Positions 46,081 to 54,407 of a stretch of DNA of 64,000 bases are shown piece by piece; the stretch's first letter is position 1, and each line of letters begins with the position of its first letter. Below the pieces are notes generated by a model. The model did not search any database and had not been told where the DNA came from. It was given only the letters and a program-made list of their open reading frames with translations. Source of the DNA: Brevundimonas sp. Root1279 (GTDB lineage Bacteria > Pseudomonadota > Alphaproteobacteria > Caulobacterales > Caulobacteraceae); assembly GCF_001425945.1 (NCBI RefSeq), contig NZ_LMEB01000001.1:310001-374000 (forward strand), read 5' to 3'. Position numbers and translations under genes: made by a program.

Positions 46081-46866
46081 ATGACCGAGTTCGAGCTCTT
46101 CGCCGTCGAGCTGGCCCGTGAGGCCGCCCGCATCTCCCTGCCGTATTTCCGGGGGACGTACGAGGAGGTCGACAAGGGCGGGCCCGGGGCCTTCGACCCG
46201 GTGACCCAGGCCGACCGCGAGGCCGAGGCGGCGATCCGCAAGCTGATCGCCTCGCGCTATCCGGAACACGGGATCATCGGCGAGGAGTACGGCGAGGACA
46301 GGCCCGAGGCGGAGCACGTCTGGGTGCTGGATCCCATCGACGGCACGCGCGCCTTCATCGCCGGCCTGCCGCTGTGGACCAACCTCATTGCCCTGCGCCG
46401 GCGCGGCAAGCCGATCGTCGGGGTGATCGGCCAGCCCTATCTGGACGAAATCTTCCTCGGCGGGCCGTCAGGGGCGCGGCTGCTGAAGGGGGGCAGCGAC
46501 ACGCCGCTGGCCGTGCGCCGCTGCGAGAAGCTGACCGACGCGGTCATCGCCACGACCGATCCCAATCTGTTCACCGGCTCGGAGCTCGGCGCCTGGACCC
46601 AGGTACGGGCGGCGGCGCGGCTGGCCCGGCTGGGCTGCGACGCCTACGCCTACGCCATGCTGGCCGCGGGGCGCATCGACCTGGTGGCCGAGAGCCAGCT
46701 GAAGGTCTGGGACTGGTCGGCCCTGGTCCCGGTCATCGAGGCGGCCGGGGGCGAGGTCACCAACTGGCGCGGCGAGGCGCCGGACGGCGCGGGCCAAATC
46801 CTCGCCGTCGGCGACGTCTCGATCCGCGAGCAGGCCCTGGTCACCCTGCGCCGGGCCGCCCTCTAG
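46081..46866 (+). CDS. hisN: inositol monophosphatase family enzyme, histidinol-phosphatase type
   Basis: 261 residues. The metal-binding motifs of the family are complete: GEEYG (about 68), WVLDPIDGTRAFIAG (about 81-95), and WDWSALVPVIEAAGG (about 213-227). Sequence features (LPYFRGTYEEVDKGG, TDPNLFTGSE) match the HisN branch, which performs the penultimate step of histidine synthesis. An inositol or other phosphatase is possible. Confidence 0.85.
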   Translation: MTEFELFAVELAREAARISLPYFRGTYEEVDKGGPGAFDPVTQADREAEAAIRKLIASRYPEHGIIGEEYGEDRPEAEHVWVLDPIDGTRAFIAGLPLWTNLIALRRRGKPIVGVIGQPYLDEIFLGGPSGARLLKGGSDTPLAVRRCEKLTDAVIATTDPNLFTGSELGAWTQVRAAARLARLGCDAYAYAMLAAGRIDLVAESQLKVWDWSALVPVIEAAGGEVTNWRGEAPDGAGQILAVGDVSIREQALVTLRRAAL

Positions 46867-46874
46867 ATGGGGCT

Positions 46875-47921
46875 CTAGGCGGCGTCCGGCTCACTCGGAA
46901 AGGGCTGGGCGGCGGGCTGGGCGACCGGCGACAGGTCCTCGACCGGCGACACATAGGCCGCCATGGCGTCGAACTCCTCCAGGAAGACTGCGCGCAGGTC
47001 GTCGGTCTCCATGATGACCTCGTGCTTGGCGCCCGGGACCTCGACGTAGCGGCCCCGGCCGAGACGCTTGGCGGCCCATTTGTTGGTCTGTTTCCAGACC
47101 CGGTCGTCCTCGCCCGACTGCACCACGGCGACGGGAACGCGCACGGATTTCAGCGCCTTGGGCTTCAGGGCCCGCTCGCCGGCGTCCAGCGCATAGGCCA
47201 GCCAGCCCCAGGTCGGACCGCCGACGGCCAGGTGCGGGCACGCGTACAGCTGCTGTCGCCACTGCTCGTACCGGGTCTCGTCCGAGGTCAGGGCGTCCTT
47301 CTCGAAGGTGTGATCGAAGGGGTCGTCAGGATTGTCGAGGACGTAGTCGCCAGCCTTGCCGTGGCGCAGGTTCCAGCGCACCGCCAGCTTGACCGACCAC
47401 ATCGAGCGCTTGCCGGTGCGGATGCGCAGCATCGGGCTGGTCAGGACCGCGCCGGAGAAGCGCTCCTCGCCGGCCTCGAGGCTCATCAGGTTCAGGGCCG
47501 CGCCCATCGAATGGCCGACCATGATCCACGGCTTGGGCGCGCGGGTTTCATAGGCGTCGAGCAGGCGGGCGTAGTCGTCGAGGAACTCTTCGACGGCGCG
47601 GGCGTGGCCCTTGAGACGGTCGGGCAGCAGGCGGGCCGAGAGGCCCTGGCCGCGCCAGTCGTGGGCCAGGACGCACCAGCCGCGGGCGAGGAAATTGCCG
47701 ATGACCTCGAAATATTTCTCGATCGGCTCCGTGCGGCCGGGGCTGACGACCACCGTGCCGCGCGGCTTGGAGACCACCAGGGCGGACGGGGTCCAGAAGG
47801 CGGCGCGCAGGCGCAGGCCGCCGGCGCCGCGGAACCATTCGCCGGTTCCGCCCGGAGGCGCCGAGGCGCCGGGCACTCCCATCAGCGGGGCGTTTGCGGC
47901 GTAGGCGGCGGCTCGGCTCAC
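46875..47921 (-). CDS. alpha/beta hydrolase (lysophospholipase-like)
   Basis: 348 residues. The nucleophile elbow GHSMG is at about 137, the oxyanion segment HDWRGQGLS at about 89, and the catalytic His in GAKHEVIMETDD near 310. No signal peptide, so probably cytoplasmic. It overlaps the upstream minus-strand gene by 4 bases. Substrates are likely monoacyl lipids, by family. Confidence 0.85.
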   Translation of the reverse strand: MSRAAAYAANAPLMGVPGASAPPGGTGEWFRGAGGLRLRAAFWTPSALVVSKPRGTVVVSPGRTEPIEKYFEVIGNFLARGWCVLAHDWRGQGLSARLLPDRLKGHARAVEEFLDDYARLLDAYETRAPKPWIMVGHSMGAALNLMSLEAGEERFSGAVLTSPMLRIRTGKRSMWSVKLAVRWNLRHGKAGDYVLDNPDDPFDHTFEKDALTSDETRYEQWRQQLYACPHLAVGGPTWGWLAYALDAGERALKPKALKSVRVPVAVVQSGEDDRVWKQTNKWAAKRLGRGRYVEVPGAKHEVIMETDDLRAVFLEEFDAMAAYVSPVEDLSPVAQPAAQPFPSEPDAA

Positions 47922-48820
47922 TCGGGCTTCCTGAACTTCAAGGTCATGCGGTCGCTCTCGCCGATCTGGTCATACTTCGACCGGTCGAACGACGGGTCGG
48001 GCGGAGAGCCCCTCGGCGCCGTCAAGGCCATGGGCGCCAAGGTCTCCACGCCGAAGGGATGATCCTTGGTATCCCTTTCATTCGCGTTGATTTCCGACGC
48101 CGCGACGAAGATGAAGCCGGCCTCCGCCGCGAGTTGCTTGACGAAGGCCTCCTGGACATAGCCGTTGGCGGCCGCCGGGTCCTGGTCCTTGTCCGGGCCG
48201 AGGCGATGCTGCTCGATGCCGAGGACGCCGCCGGGCCGCAGGGCGGCGTAGGCGTCGGCGAACGCCTTTTCGGCGATCCCGGCCGCCATCCAGGCGTGGA
48301 TGTTGCGCAGGAACAGCGCCAGATCGACGGTTCCGGGTTCGGCGACCGGGCCAGATGTCGGGCCGAAGGCGGCGATGGTCACTTCGCCATAGAGCTTGCG
48401 GTCATTGGTGAACCGCTCCTCGAAGGCGGCCATGAGGCGCACCTGGGACGGGTCGGCGCCCGGACCGGTCTGGAAGCCGGCGGCGATATATTTGCCCTCG
48501 CCCTCGGCGAGGTAGGGGGCCAGGATCTCGGTATACCAGCCGCTTCCCGGCCAGAACTCGACCACCGTCATGCGCGGCTGGAGCCCGAAGAACCGCAGCG
48601 TCTCCATCGGGTGACGCCAGGCGTCGCGCGGCTTGTCCTTGGCGCGCCAGGGGCCGCCGACGGCCCACTCAAGCGAACCCTGCGGAGGACCGTCGGCCGC
48701 GGGCGGGGGCTCAGCGGTCTTCTCCTGGCTGCAGCCGGGCAGGGCGGTCAGGGCGACGGCGGCCATCAGCATGCCCCGTCGCGACAGAAGCGGTCGCCTG
48801 ACCATGTTGTGTTCAGCCAT
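47918..48820 (-). CDS. exported methyltransferase-fold protein (lipoprotein)
   Basis: 300 residues from ATG 48820. A twin-arginine-like signal (RRPLLSRRGMLMAAVALTAL) ends in lipobox PGC (Cys about 30), predicting an anchored protein. The rest has a class I methyltransferase fold (MTVVEFWPGSGWYTEILAPY, LRPGGVLGIEQHRLGPDKD) and the COG4798-like segment ESDRMTLKFRKPE at the end. Export of a SAM-dependent enzyme is unusual, because SAM is not known to be abundant in the periplasm. It is paralogous to the next gene downstream in coordinate. Confidence 0.75.
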   Translation of the reverse strand: MAEHNMVRRPLLSRRGMLMAAVALTALPGCSQEKTAEPPPAADGPPQGSLEWAVGGPWRAKDKPRDAWRHPMETLRFFGLQPRMTVVEFWPGSGWYTEILAPYLAEGEGKYIAAGFQTGPGADPSQVRLMAAFEERFTNDRKLYGEVTIAAFGPTSGPVAEPGTVDLALFLRNIHAWMAAGIAEKAFADAYAALRPGGVLGIEQHRLGPDKDQDPAAANGYVQEAFVKQLAAEAGFIFVAASEINANERDTKDHPFGVETLAPMALTAPRGSPPDPSFDRSKYDQIGESDRMTLKFRKPE

Positions 48821-48925
48821 ACACGTCCCCCGCGAGGCGCACGGCCCCATACGGTTCGTCCCCGATTGAAACCGGATTAACCCTGTTCCCCGGGCCGGTC
48901 AAAGCCGTTGCGGCCTTGATCCGCA

Positions 48926-49756
48926 TCAGGCCGGCTTGCGGAAGCGCAGGGTCATCCGGTCGCTCTCGCCGACGGCGTCCGCGGCCGCGCGCTCGGCCTC
49001 GGTCAGCGGGGTGGGCCGGTCGTAGGTATTGCCCTCGCGCGGAGCGCTGACGCGGGTCGGCGGCAGGGTCCAGACCCCGTACGGATGGTCGCGGTCGTCC
49101 TTCGGGTTCGCGTTCAGCTCGCTGCGGCCGTCCAGGACGAAGCCGGCGGCCTGGGCGGCGTGAATGACGTAGCTCTCGGGCACATAGCCGTGCGGCGCGG
49201 TCTCGTCCGGGTTGAGGCCGTCGACGCTGCGGTGCTGTTCAATGGCCAGAACGCCGCCGGGCTTCAGCGCCTTGAAGAAGGCCTGCATGTAGGGGGCGGT
49301 GCGATCATTGCGGTGCCAGTTGTGCAGGGCGCGGGCGACCACGATCATGTCGGCCGAGCCGTCGGGCACCTGCATGCCCTCCAGCGGACGGCTGACCGCC
49401 ACATAGGTCCCGCCCGTCGCGGCGGCGTAGGGCTCGAGGATGTTGCGCCACCAGCCGGCGCGGCCGGGTTCGATCTCGACCACGGTCATCCCGGGCGTCA
49501 GGCCCCAGAAGGTCAGGGTCTCGAACGGGTGGCGGTAGACGTCGCGGGCGCGGTCGGCCTCGGGGCGGGTCGTGGCGGCGACGGCGGCCTGCAGGGCCGT
49601 GTCTTCCTGCGGCACCGGCGGAAGCATGGCGGCGCGGCGCGCGGTGCGCTGCGCCGGGGTCTCGTCGAGGGCAGGCAGGGACGGCAGGGTCTGGGCGGCG
49701 GCGAGGGTCGGGGCCGCCAGGGCCGCAGCGGCCAGGACGAGGACGGACAGGCGCAT
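48926..49756 (-). CDS. exported methyltransferase-fold protein (secreted paralogue)
   Basis: 276 residues. A Sec signal (MRLSVLVLAAAALAAPTLAAAQ) without lipobox is followed by a class I methyltransferase fold (MTVVEIEPGRAGWWRNILEP, LKPGGVLAIEQHRSVDG) and the same C-terminal motif ESDRMTLRFRKPA as its neighbour. Identity is high in the motifs, so this is a tandem paralogue. The catalytic role is not shown by sequence. Confidence 0.75.
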   Translation of the reverse strand: MRLSVLVLAAAALAAPTLAAAQTLPSLPALDETPAQRTARRAAMLPPVPQEDTALQAAVAATTRPEADRARDVYRHPFETLTFWGLTPGMTVVEIEPGRAGWWRNILEPYAAATGGTYVAVSRPLEGMQVPDGSADMIVVARALHNWHRNDRTAPYMQAFFKALKPGGVLAIEQHRSVDGLNPDETAPHGYVPESYVIHAAQAAGFVLDGRSELNANPKDDRDHPYGVWTLPPTRVSAPREGNTYDRPTPLTEAERAAADAVGESDRMTLRFRKPA

Positions 49757-49870
49757 TCGGGCGTCTCCACGGTAGCGATAGCGAGCGAACCTAGGGCCTG
49801 ACGCGGGACGGGCAAGTCACGATGGCGCCGGGCGGCGAATTGAGGCGCCGCCGGTTCGGATGACGAGACG

Positions 49871-49965
49871 AAAAAACAGAGTCTGAATCGTCTGAATCGT
49901 CTGAAATCCGCCGACTCCGGCGCGCGAAAAAAACAGAGTCTGAATCGTCTGAATCGTCTGAAATC
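49871..49965. repeat. 38-bp direct repeat with internal nonamers
   Basis: The unit AAAAAACAGAGTCTGAATCG, followed by TCTGAATCGTCTGAAATC, occurs twice (49871-49908 and 49928-49965, period 57). Inside the unit the nonamer TCTGAATCG repeats. The AT-rich composition is unlike the surrounding DNA. Confidence 0.8.
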
Positions 49966-50268
49966 TGGCTTCGCGAACGAAGGTCGGAAGCCTATGCCGG
50001 TTTTGAAGGCGACTATGTCAGATCCGGTCTGCCGCCTCTCAACCTTTTGAAATTGCTGGTCGGCGGTGCGGTTTCGGGCGCCGGCAAACCGCGGCGGACA
50101 CAGTCGAGCGTCACGCGACGGGGCGCCCCTTGACGCTGGAGAACGGCTTCCCAAATCCTTGACCGAGGCCGCCGATGTCGGGGCTTCCAGACCGGACGGG
50201 GCCGATCACGGGCCGTCAGGACTGAACTCCCACCGCCGGTCCGGGCATCAAACCGCGGGACCGGTTCA

Positions 50269-50287
50269 CCTTGCTGATCCCAGGAGG
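50269..50287 (+). promoter_or_regulatory. ROSE-like RNA thermometer at the hsp20 ribosome site
   Basis: CCTTGCT (50269-50275) can pair with AGGAGG (50282-50287) across a 6-nt loop. UUGCU against AGGA with an internal G-G opposition is the hallmark of the ROSE family that masks the Shine-Dalgarno of alphaproteobacterial small heat-shock genes and opens on heating. The ATG follows 7 nt later. The upstream part of a full ROSE element was not traced. Confidence 0.6.
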
Positions 50288-50293
50288 ATGACC

Positions 50294-50764
50294 ATGCGTA
50301 CCTATGACTTCTCGCCGCTCTACCGTTCGGCCGTCGGCTTCGACCGCCTCGCCGGACTGCTGGAGAGCGCCGCGCGCACCAGCCAGGAAAACGGCTGGCC
50401 GCCCTACAACATCGAGACCACGGGCGAGAACGCCTATCGCATCGAGATCGCCGTCGCCGGCTTTACGCCCGACGAGCTGAACATCGACGTGAAGGAGAAC
50501 CTGCTCACCGTCGCCGGCCGCAAGACCGCCAACGATGACGGCGCGGCGGAGCGCAACTACCTGCACCGCGGCCTGGCCGAGCGCGACTTCGAGCGCCGCT
50601 TCCAGCTGGCGGACTACGTCGTCGTCAAGACGGCCGACCTGTCGAACGGCCTGCTGACCATCGACCTGGTTCGCGAACTGCCGGAAGCCCTGAAGCCCCG
50701 CCGCATCGAAATCGGCACGGGCGGTCAGGCGCTGATCGAAGGCAAAAAGCGCAAGGCGGCCTAA
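50294..50764 (+). CDS. small heat-shock protein Hsp20
   Basis: 156 residues from ATG 50294, the second of two close ATGs, chosen for its 6-nt spacing to AGGAGG. An alpha-crystallin domain is at about 38-130 ([54 protein letters not shown]). The C-terminal tail contains PRRIEI, the IXI-like dimer contact. It prevents aggregation of unfolded proteins under heat. Confidence 0.93.
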   Translation: MRTYDFSPLYRSAVGFDRLAGLLESAARTSQENGWPPYNIETTGENAYRIEIAVAGFTPDELNIDVKENLLTVAGRKTANDDGAAERNYLHRGLAERDFERRFQLADYVVVKTADLSNGLLTIDLVRELPEALKPRRIEIGTGGQALIEGKKRKAA

Positions 50765-50788
50765 GCCCCGCTTTTCCAAGCGTTTTCG

Positions 50789-50819
50789 AGGGGACGGCGT
50801 TCGCGCCGTCCCCTTTTTC
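50789..50819 (+). terminator. rho-independent terminator of hsp20
   Basis: AGGGGACGGCG-TTCG-CGCCGTCCCCT (50789-50814) followed by TTTTT. A strong terminator 24 bases after the hsp20 stop. Confidence 0.92.
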
Positions 50820-50870
50820 GTGACACCGTGATTTCAGGCTTCCTTAAGCGCCCTGTGCCATAGCGGGACC

Positions 50871-52142
50871 ATGTCGGGAACCGCCGCCAAGACCGTCGCC
50901 AGAAGGCGCATCGACCAACAGGAGCTGGACGCCATCTGCGCCCGGCACGATCGCCTGTGGCAGGCCAAGCCCGGGGGCGCGCGCGCCGTCTTCGCCTGGA
51001 TGGACCTGTCCGGCCTGTCTCTGCGCGGTCGCAACCTCGCCGACGCCGATTTCGCCGCCGCCTGCCTGCACGAAACCGACCTGACCGGCGCTAAGCTGGA
51101 CAACGCCACCTTCTTCGGGGCCGACATGCAGGACTGCCTGCTGGTCGACGCCTCGATGCGCCGGGCGGATCTGCGCGGGGCCTGCCTGCGCGGCGCCGAC
51201 CTGACCGGCGCCGACCTGTTCGAGGCCGACCTGCGCGAGGGCGCCATCGCCGCCGCCGACGCCAAGCTGGGCTTCCGGGTCGTGGAGGCCAAGGCGCGCC
51301 ATGACACCCAGGCCCAGGGCGCCTGCCTGGCCGGCGCCAACCTCGAACGCTCCAAGCTGACCGGCATCGTCGCCGTGCAGGCGGACTTCACCGACGCCAT
51401 CATGAAGGACTGCAAGCTGGTCCGGGCCAACCTCAAGCAGGCCAGCTTCCGCGGCGCCGATCTGGCCGGGGCCGACCTTTCGGGCGCGGACCTGTCGGGC
51501 GCGGACCTGCGCGACGCCGTGCTGGTCGGCTGCAAGATGGCCATGTGGCGGACCGACGGGGCCGACATGACCGGCGCCCTGACCGACAACCGCGCGGCCG
51601 GCGAACCCGTCGACAAGATGCCCGCCGCCGAGATGCTGGCCGAGCACGCCCAGTGGTGCGAGACCGGCGGGGCCTCGGGTCAGCCTTCGGTGTTCAACGG
51701 CGTCGACTTACGGGCGCTGCGCTCGATCAAGGGCTACAACCTGACCGCCCTGTCGGCCAAGTGCGCCGTCTTCTACGGCCTCGACATGGAAGGCGTGCAG
51801 CTGCAGGGCGCTCATCTCGAGGGGGCCGACCTGCGCTCGGTGAACCTCAAGGGCGCGGACCTGCGCGGCGCCCGTCTGGCCGGGGCCCGGCTGAACGGCG
51901 CCGACCTGCGTCAGGCCCAGCTGGGACCGCTGATGATCGGCCCCGACCGCCTGCTGCCCGTCGACCTGTCGGGCGCCTGCCTGCGCGGCGCGGACCTGTC
52001 CGGCGCCGACATGAAGCGCGCCAACCTGACCCAGGCCGACCTGTCGCGCGCCACGCTGCGCGGGGCTTGCCTGAGGCAGGCGGAACTGATCGGGGCGATT
52101 ACGGACGGGGCGCGGGGACTGGAGCTGGATCCGGCGGGTTAG
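50871..52142 (+). CDS. pentapeptide-repeat protein
   Basis: 423 residues, mostly A(D/N)LXX pentapeptide repeats, in two blocks (about 45-240 and 295-410) separated by a non-repeat segment (about 245-290, KMPAAEMLAEHAQWCETGGA). Such repeats fold as a right-handed beta-helix. Some members mimic DNA and protect gyrase. No evidence here selects a function. There is no signal peptide, so it is probably cytoplasmic. Confidence 0.9.
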   Translation: MSGTAAKTVARRRIDQQELDAICARHDRLWQAKPGGARAVFAWMDLSGLSLRGRNLADADFAAACLHETDLTGAKLDNATFFGADMQDCLLVDASMRRADLRGACLRGADLTGADLFEADLREGAIAAADAKLGFRVVEAKARHDTQAQGACLAGANLERSKLTGIVAVQADFTDAIMKDCKLVRANLKQASFRGADLAGADLSGADLSGADLRDAVLVGCKMAMWRTDGADMTGALTDNRAAGEPVDKMPAAEMLAEHAQWCETGGASGQPSVFNGVDLRALRSIKGYNLTALSAKCAVFYGLDMEGVQLQGAHLEGADLRSVNLKGADLRGARLAGARLNGADLRQAQLGPLMIGPDRLLPVDLSGACLRGADLSGADMKRANLTQADLSRATLRGACLRQAELIGAITDGARGLELDPAG

Positions 52143-52225
52143 ACCTGCCGGCCACCCGGGGCGGTGCTCCCGAACCATACAGCAGCAGGCAATCGAGTGG
52201 CGTCGCCCAGAACGGACCTGCCGGA

Positions 52226-52254
52226 GTTCCGCTGAGGGTGGGAAGCGGACGTTC
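52226..52254. repeat. hairpin repeat (copy a)
   Basis: GTTCCGCTGAGGGTGGGAAG then CGGACGTTC. TCCGCT and AGCGGA form the arms. First copy of a family that separates the small genes of 52.2-54.4 kb. Confidence 0.6.
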
Positions 52255-52261
52255 CAGCCGC

Positions 52262-52585
52262 CTACTGCGGTAGGCGCCAGTCTTTCAAACGCCACTTGGC
52301 CTTAGAAGCAGGAGCGACAAAAAAGCCAAGTGCGCCGCTGCCAGCGAAGACCAGCATCGGAAGTCCGACGTAGCCGAGGAGGCCGATCAGCCACCAACCT
52401 ACGGCAGCGGACCAAGCTGCTTTTCCTCCCTCGACGCCTCCCCACGCCATTATGGCTGTGTAGATGATCAACGGGAGAGCGAGCCAGAGCCAGAGGACGG
52501 GAAGCCGCCAGCGGCCAAAGACGCAGGCGCCAACCAAGATCCCGCCTAAAAAGCCTATCAGGAGAGCCAAACCGTAGAAGATCAT
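52262..52585 (-). CDS. small membrane protein, orphan
   Basis: 107 residues with about three membrane segments (about 5-25, 28-48, 63-92). A basic C-terminus (KAKWRLKDWRLPQ) probably lies in the cytoplasm. Codon use is less GC-biased than in neighbours. No family is recognised. Bounded by hairpin repeats a and b. Confidence 0.7.
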   Translation of the reverse strand: MIFYGLALLIGFLGGILVGACVFGRWRLPVLWLWLALPLIIYTAIMAWGGVEGGKAAWSAAVGWWLIGLLGYVGLPMLVFAGSGALGFFVAPASKAKWRLKDWRLPQ

Positions 52586-52618
52586 GGCGAGAGCTTGGCT
52601 GAGAGATGGCCGCTCGGC

Positions 52619-52700
52619 AATGTCCCCAACGGGTCGGATGCGTCCGGCCGGAAAGCAGTCCTTTGGCGCAAGCCCCCGGGAGCGGACTTCGCCAAGGTCG
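52619..52700. repeat. hairpin repeat (copy b, composite of about 80 bp)
   Basis: TGTCCCCAACGGGTCGGATG, then GAAAGC and GCAAGCCCCCGGGAGCGGAC further on. It aligns with copy c over about 80 bp, including CAAGCCCC and GCGGACTTCGC. It lies 5' of the minus-strand gene at 52262-52585. Confidence 0.6.
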
Positions 52701-52711
52701 CCCAGCTGTCA

Positions 52712-53263
52712 TTAGGCGACAGCGCCAGTCGTTTCGAGGGCCGCGCGTAGAGCCTTCAATCGGCGGCTCAGCACCCATGCGCCGATCATCCAGTAGACCA
52801 TCAGCAGGAACGTCCCTACGGCCTTATGGACGGCGATCTTCGGCGTCCCTTCCTCCGATGCCACCAGAGCGGCGGAGGCCAGCCACAGGGAGGCGAAATA
52901 GCTCAGCACGAGTGCGAGCGTGATGAATCCGAACACGCCGTCCATCACCCCTCCGGAGCCCCTCAGGGCGTTGCTGCCTAGTGCGAGGACGGGGACGCAG
53001 ATGACGCCGATCTCGGCGATGTAGAAAATCCAGTCGCGACTCGGGCCGACCGTGTTCGTTTTGGCGAGCACAAGACGTGCGCCCCTGTAGATGCCGTGCG
53101 CCCATCCCAACGGAAGCAGCATTGCGCAGACCGACATCATGGCGACCGCGACCACAGAGCCGGTGTCGCCGTTCATCGTCAGCGCGGGCGCGATGAAGAG
53201 GGTCGCGGCAAGTGCGACGAACCAGATCGGGTGGATGAACGCGAGCCTTATGGGGAAGGGCAT
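52712..53263 (-). CDS. membrane protein, orphan
   Basis: 183 residues with four to five membrane segments (for example about 11-31, 38-58, 82-100, 112-132, 147-167). It begins MPFPIRLAFIHPIWFVALAA. No conserved motif is recognised. It lies between repeats b and c with a separate promoter space, so it is probably transcribed alone. Confidence 0.7.
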   Translation of the reverse strand: MPFPIRLAFIHPIWFVALAATLFIAPALTMNGDTGSVVAVAMMSVCAMLLPLGWAHGIYRGARLVLAKTNTVGPSRDWIFYIAEIGVICVPVLALGSNALRGSGGVMDGVFGFITLALVLSYFASLWLASAALVASEEGTPKIAVHKAVGTFLLMVYWMIGAWVLSRRLKALRAALETTGAVA

Positions 53264-53286
53264 AGCCGATCCTCCGTCAGTTGGTG

Positions 53287-53400
53287 AATGTCCGCAACGG
53301 GTCGTAAGCAGCCATTCGCACCCGGCCCGAAAGCGGACGTTTGACCCAAGCCCCTGGTGCGGACTTCGCTAAGCTCCGCTAGGGGTGGTGAGCGGAAGTT
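53287..53400. repeat. hairpin repeat (copy c, composite)
   Basis: TGTCCGCAACGGGTCGTAAG at the start, GAAAGCGGACG at about 53329-53339, GCGGACTTCGC, and a second hairpin TCCGCT/AGCGGA (53376-53396). It aligns with copy b and repeats the form of copy a. Confidence 0.6.
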
Positions 53401-53441
53401 TCTATTGTAAAGCTCGCATCACAGCGAACAGGCGACCTCCC

Positions 53442-53849
53442 ATGCAGCTACCAAGCCCCGAACTGTCCCTAGAGGATGCTCGCGGATTGGCCGAAGCCGA
53501 TGCTCGGAACACTTGGGGCAAGTTCGCGGCTCAAGATTGTCCGTTGCTTAGCGCGCATGTGCTGGAAGGGGAGCATTGCTGGTTTTTCTTCCGCAACCCG
53601 ACCACCGAGGTACCGAGCGCCGCCTGGTACGCGGCAGGGTGGGCGTACGCGATCAGTCGTCGAGGACAGGTGCGCTCAATTGCCGACCTCTCCGCGGAAC
53701 CCGACAAGCAGCGGGCCTATCTCGAATTGATGTCGGCGCATTTCGCGCACATCGAACTCGGCGGACCTAAACCTGATCTTCCCGAGTGGGTAACCCGGCC
53801 GCATAGCAGCACTAAAGAGGGTCAGCTTTGGGTGGATAGGAAAAGCTAG
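53442..53849 (+). CDS. possible Imm35/YrhB-like protein
   Basis: 135 residues from ATG 53442. The longer frame is rejected because it runs through repeat c. The segment LEGEHCWFFFRNP (about 44-56) and the acidic start (SLEDARGLAEADARN) recall immunity proteins of the Imm35/YrhB type. No toxin gene is adjacent, so the call is tentative. Confidence 0.55.
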   Translation: MQLPSPELSLEDARGLAEADARNTWGKFAAQDCPLLSAHVLEGEHCWFFFRNPTTEVPSAAWYAAGWAYAISRRGQVRSIADLSAEPDKQRAYLELMSAHFAHIELGGPKPDLPEWVTRPHSSTKEGQLWVDRKS

Positions 53850-53877
53850 ACCGGTAGTTGATTGGATTGCCGGAAGA

Positions 53878-53904
53878 GTCCGCTCAGGGTCGGAAGCCGA
53901 CGTC
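53878..53904. repeat. hairpin repeat (copy d)
   Basis: GTCCGCTCAGGGTCGGAAGC, then CGACGTC. Arms GTCCGCT and AGCCGAC pair with one mismatch. It separates two convergent orphan genes. Confidence 0.6.
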
Positions 53905-53926
53905 ACACAGTCCCGGATAACGCACG

Positions 53927-54325
53927 CTAGGCACTAATCCGCATCGGATGATGGGGATTGCGCTGGATGAAGGCGTCAACCTCTCGCACCTCTTCGGGAT
54001 ACGGTTCCGCGTCGGGAAAGCTGCGATAGCTCCAAAAGCGGAACCCGGCATTCCAAAGTCGGCGCACCTTTTCCCACTGAGCTTCGTCAGCCTTCGTTGG
54101 CGCCTTGAACGTTCTTCCCATCAAGGCCAACGGGCCTCGGCACTGCGGACACAACTGCGCGGTATCGCCATGGCGTTTCCACGACTTCCGACAGTCAAAA
54201 CACGCATGGGCGATCAGGTATTCAGGCCCGCGATGATATGGAGGCACGTGCGGTCCTGGCGCCTTTCGGTTGCCGACAGATCGGCGCAGTTCCATGCGCT
54301 CTGACTTGCTCGGTGGGCTGCTCAT
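53927..54325 (-). CDS. zinc-ribbon protein, orphan
   Basis: 132 residues. Two Cys pairs (ACFDCRKSW, about 41-49; LCPQCRGPL, about 58-66) form a zinc-ribbon-like site. The remainder is basic and hydrophilic with aromatic patches (FRFWSYRSFPDAEPYP). It is probably a cytoplasmic nucleic-acid or protein-binding factor. No family is recognised. Confidence 0.7.
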   Translation of the reverse strand: MSSPPSKSERMELRRSVGNRKAPGPHVPPYHRGPEYLIAHACFDCRKSWKRHGDTAQLCPQCRGPLALMGRTFKAPTKADEAQWEKVRRLWNAGFRFWSYRSFPDAEPYPEEVREVDAFIQRNPHHPMRISA

Positions 54326-54349
54326 GAGGCGATCCTGAAACAGGCAGCC

Positions 54350-54380
54350 AACGTCCGCAATGGGTCGGTAGCGGCTGTCG
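54350..54380. repeat. hairpin repeat (copy e)
   Basis: ACGTCCGCAATGGGTCGGTA, then GCGGCTGTCG. The arms GTCCGC and GCGGCT pair imperfectly. Last copy of the family, 5' of the zinc-ribbon gene. Confidence 0.6.
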
Positions 54381-54407
54381 CCGCCAGACTGAGGGCGGCC
54401 GATCGCC

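Larger units (their letters stand above)
49757..50293. other. long gene-free region upstream of hsp20
   Basis: About 537 bp with no supported gene. It contains two copies of a 38-bp direct repeat (49871-49908, 49928-49965), GC-rich sequence, and at its end the ROSE-like thermometer of hsp20. An in-frame extension of hsp20 from 50066 has no coding support. Confidence 0.6.

Noticed and set aside
52226..54380. Integron cassette array
   Set aside because: Repeats resemble simple hairpin elements, not attC sites with R/L boxes, and no integrase or attI is seen.
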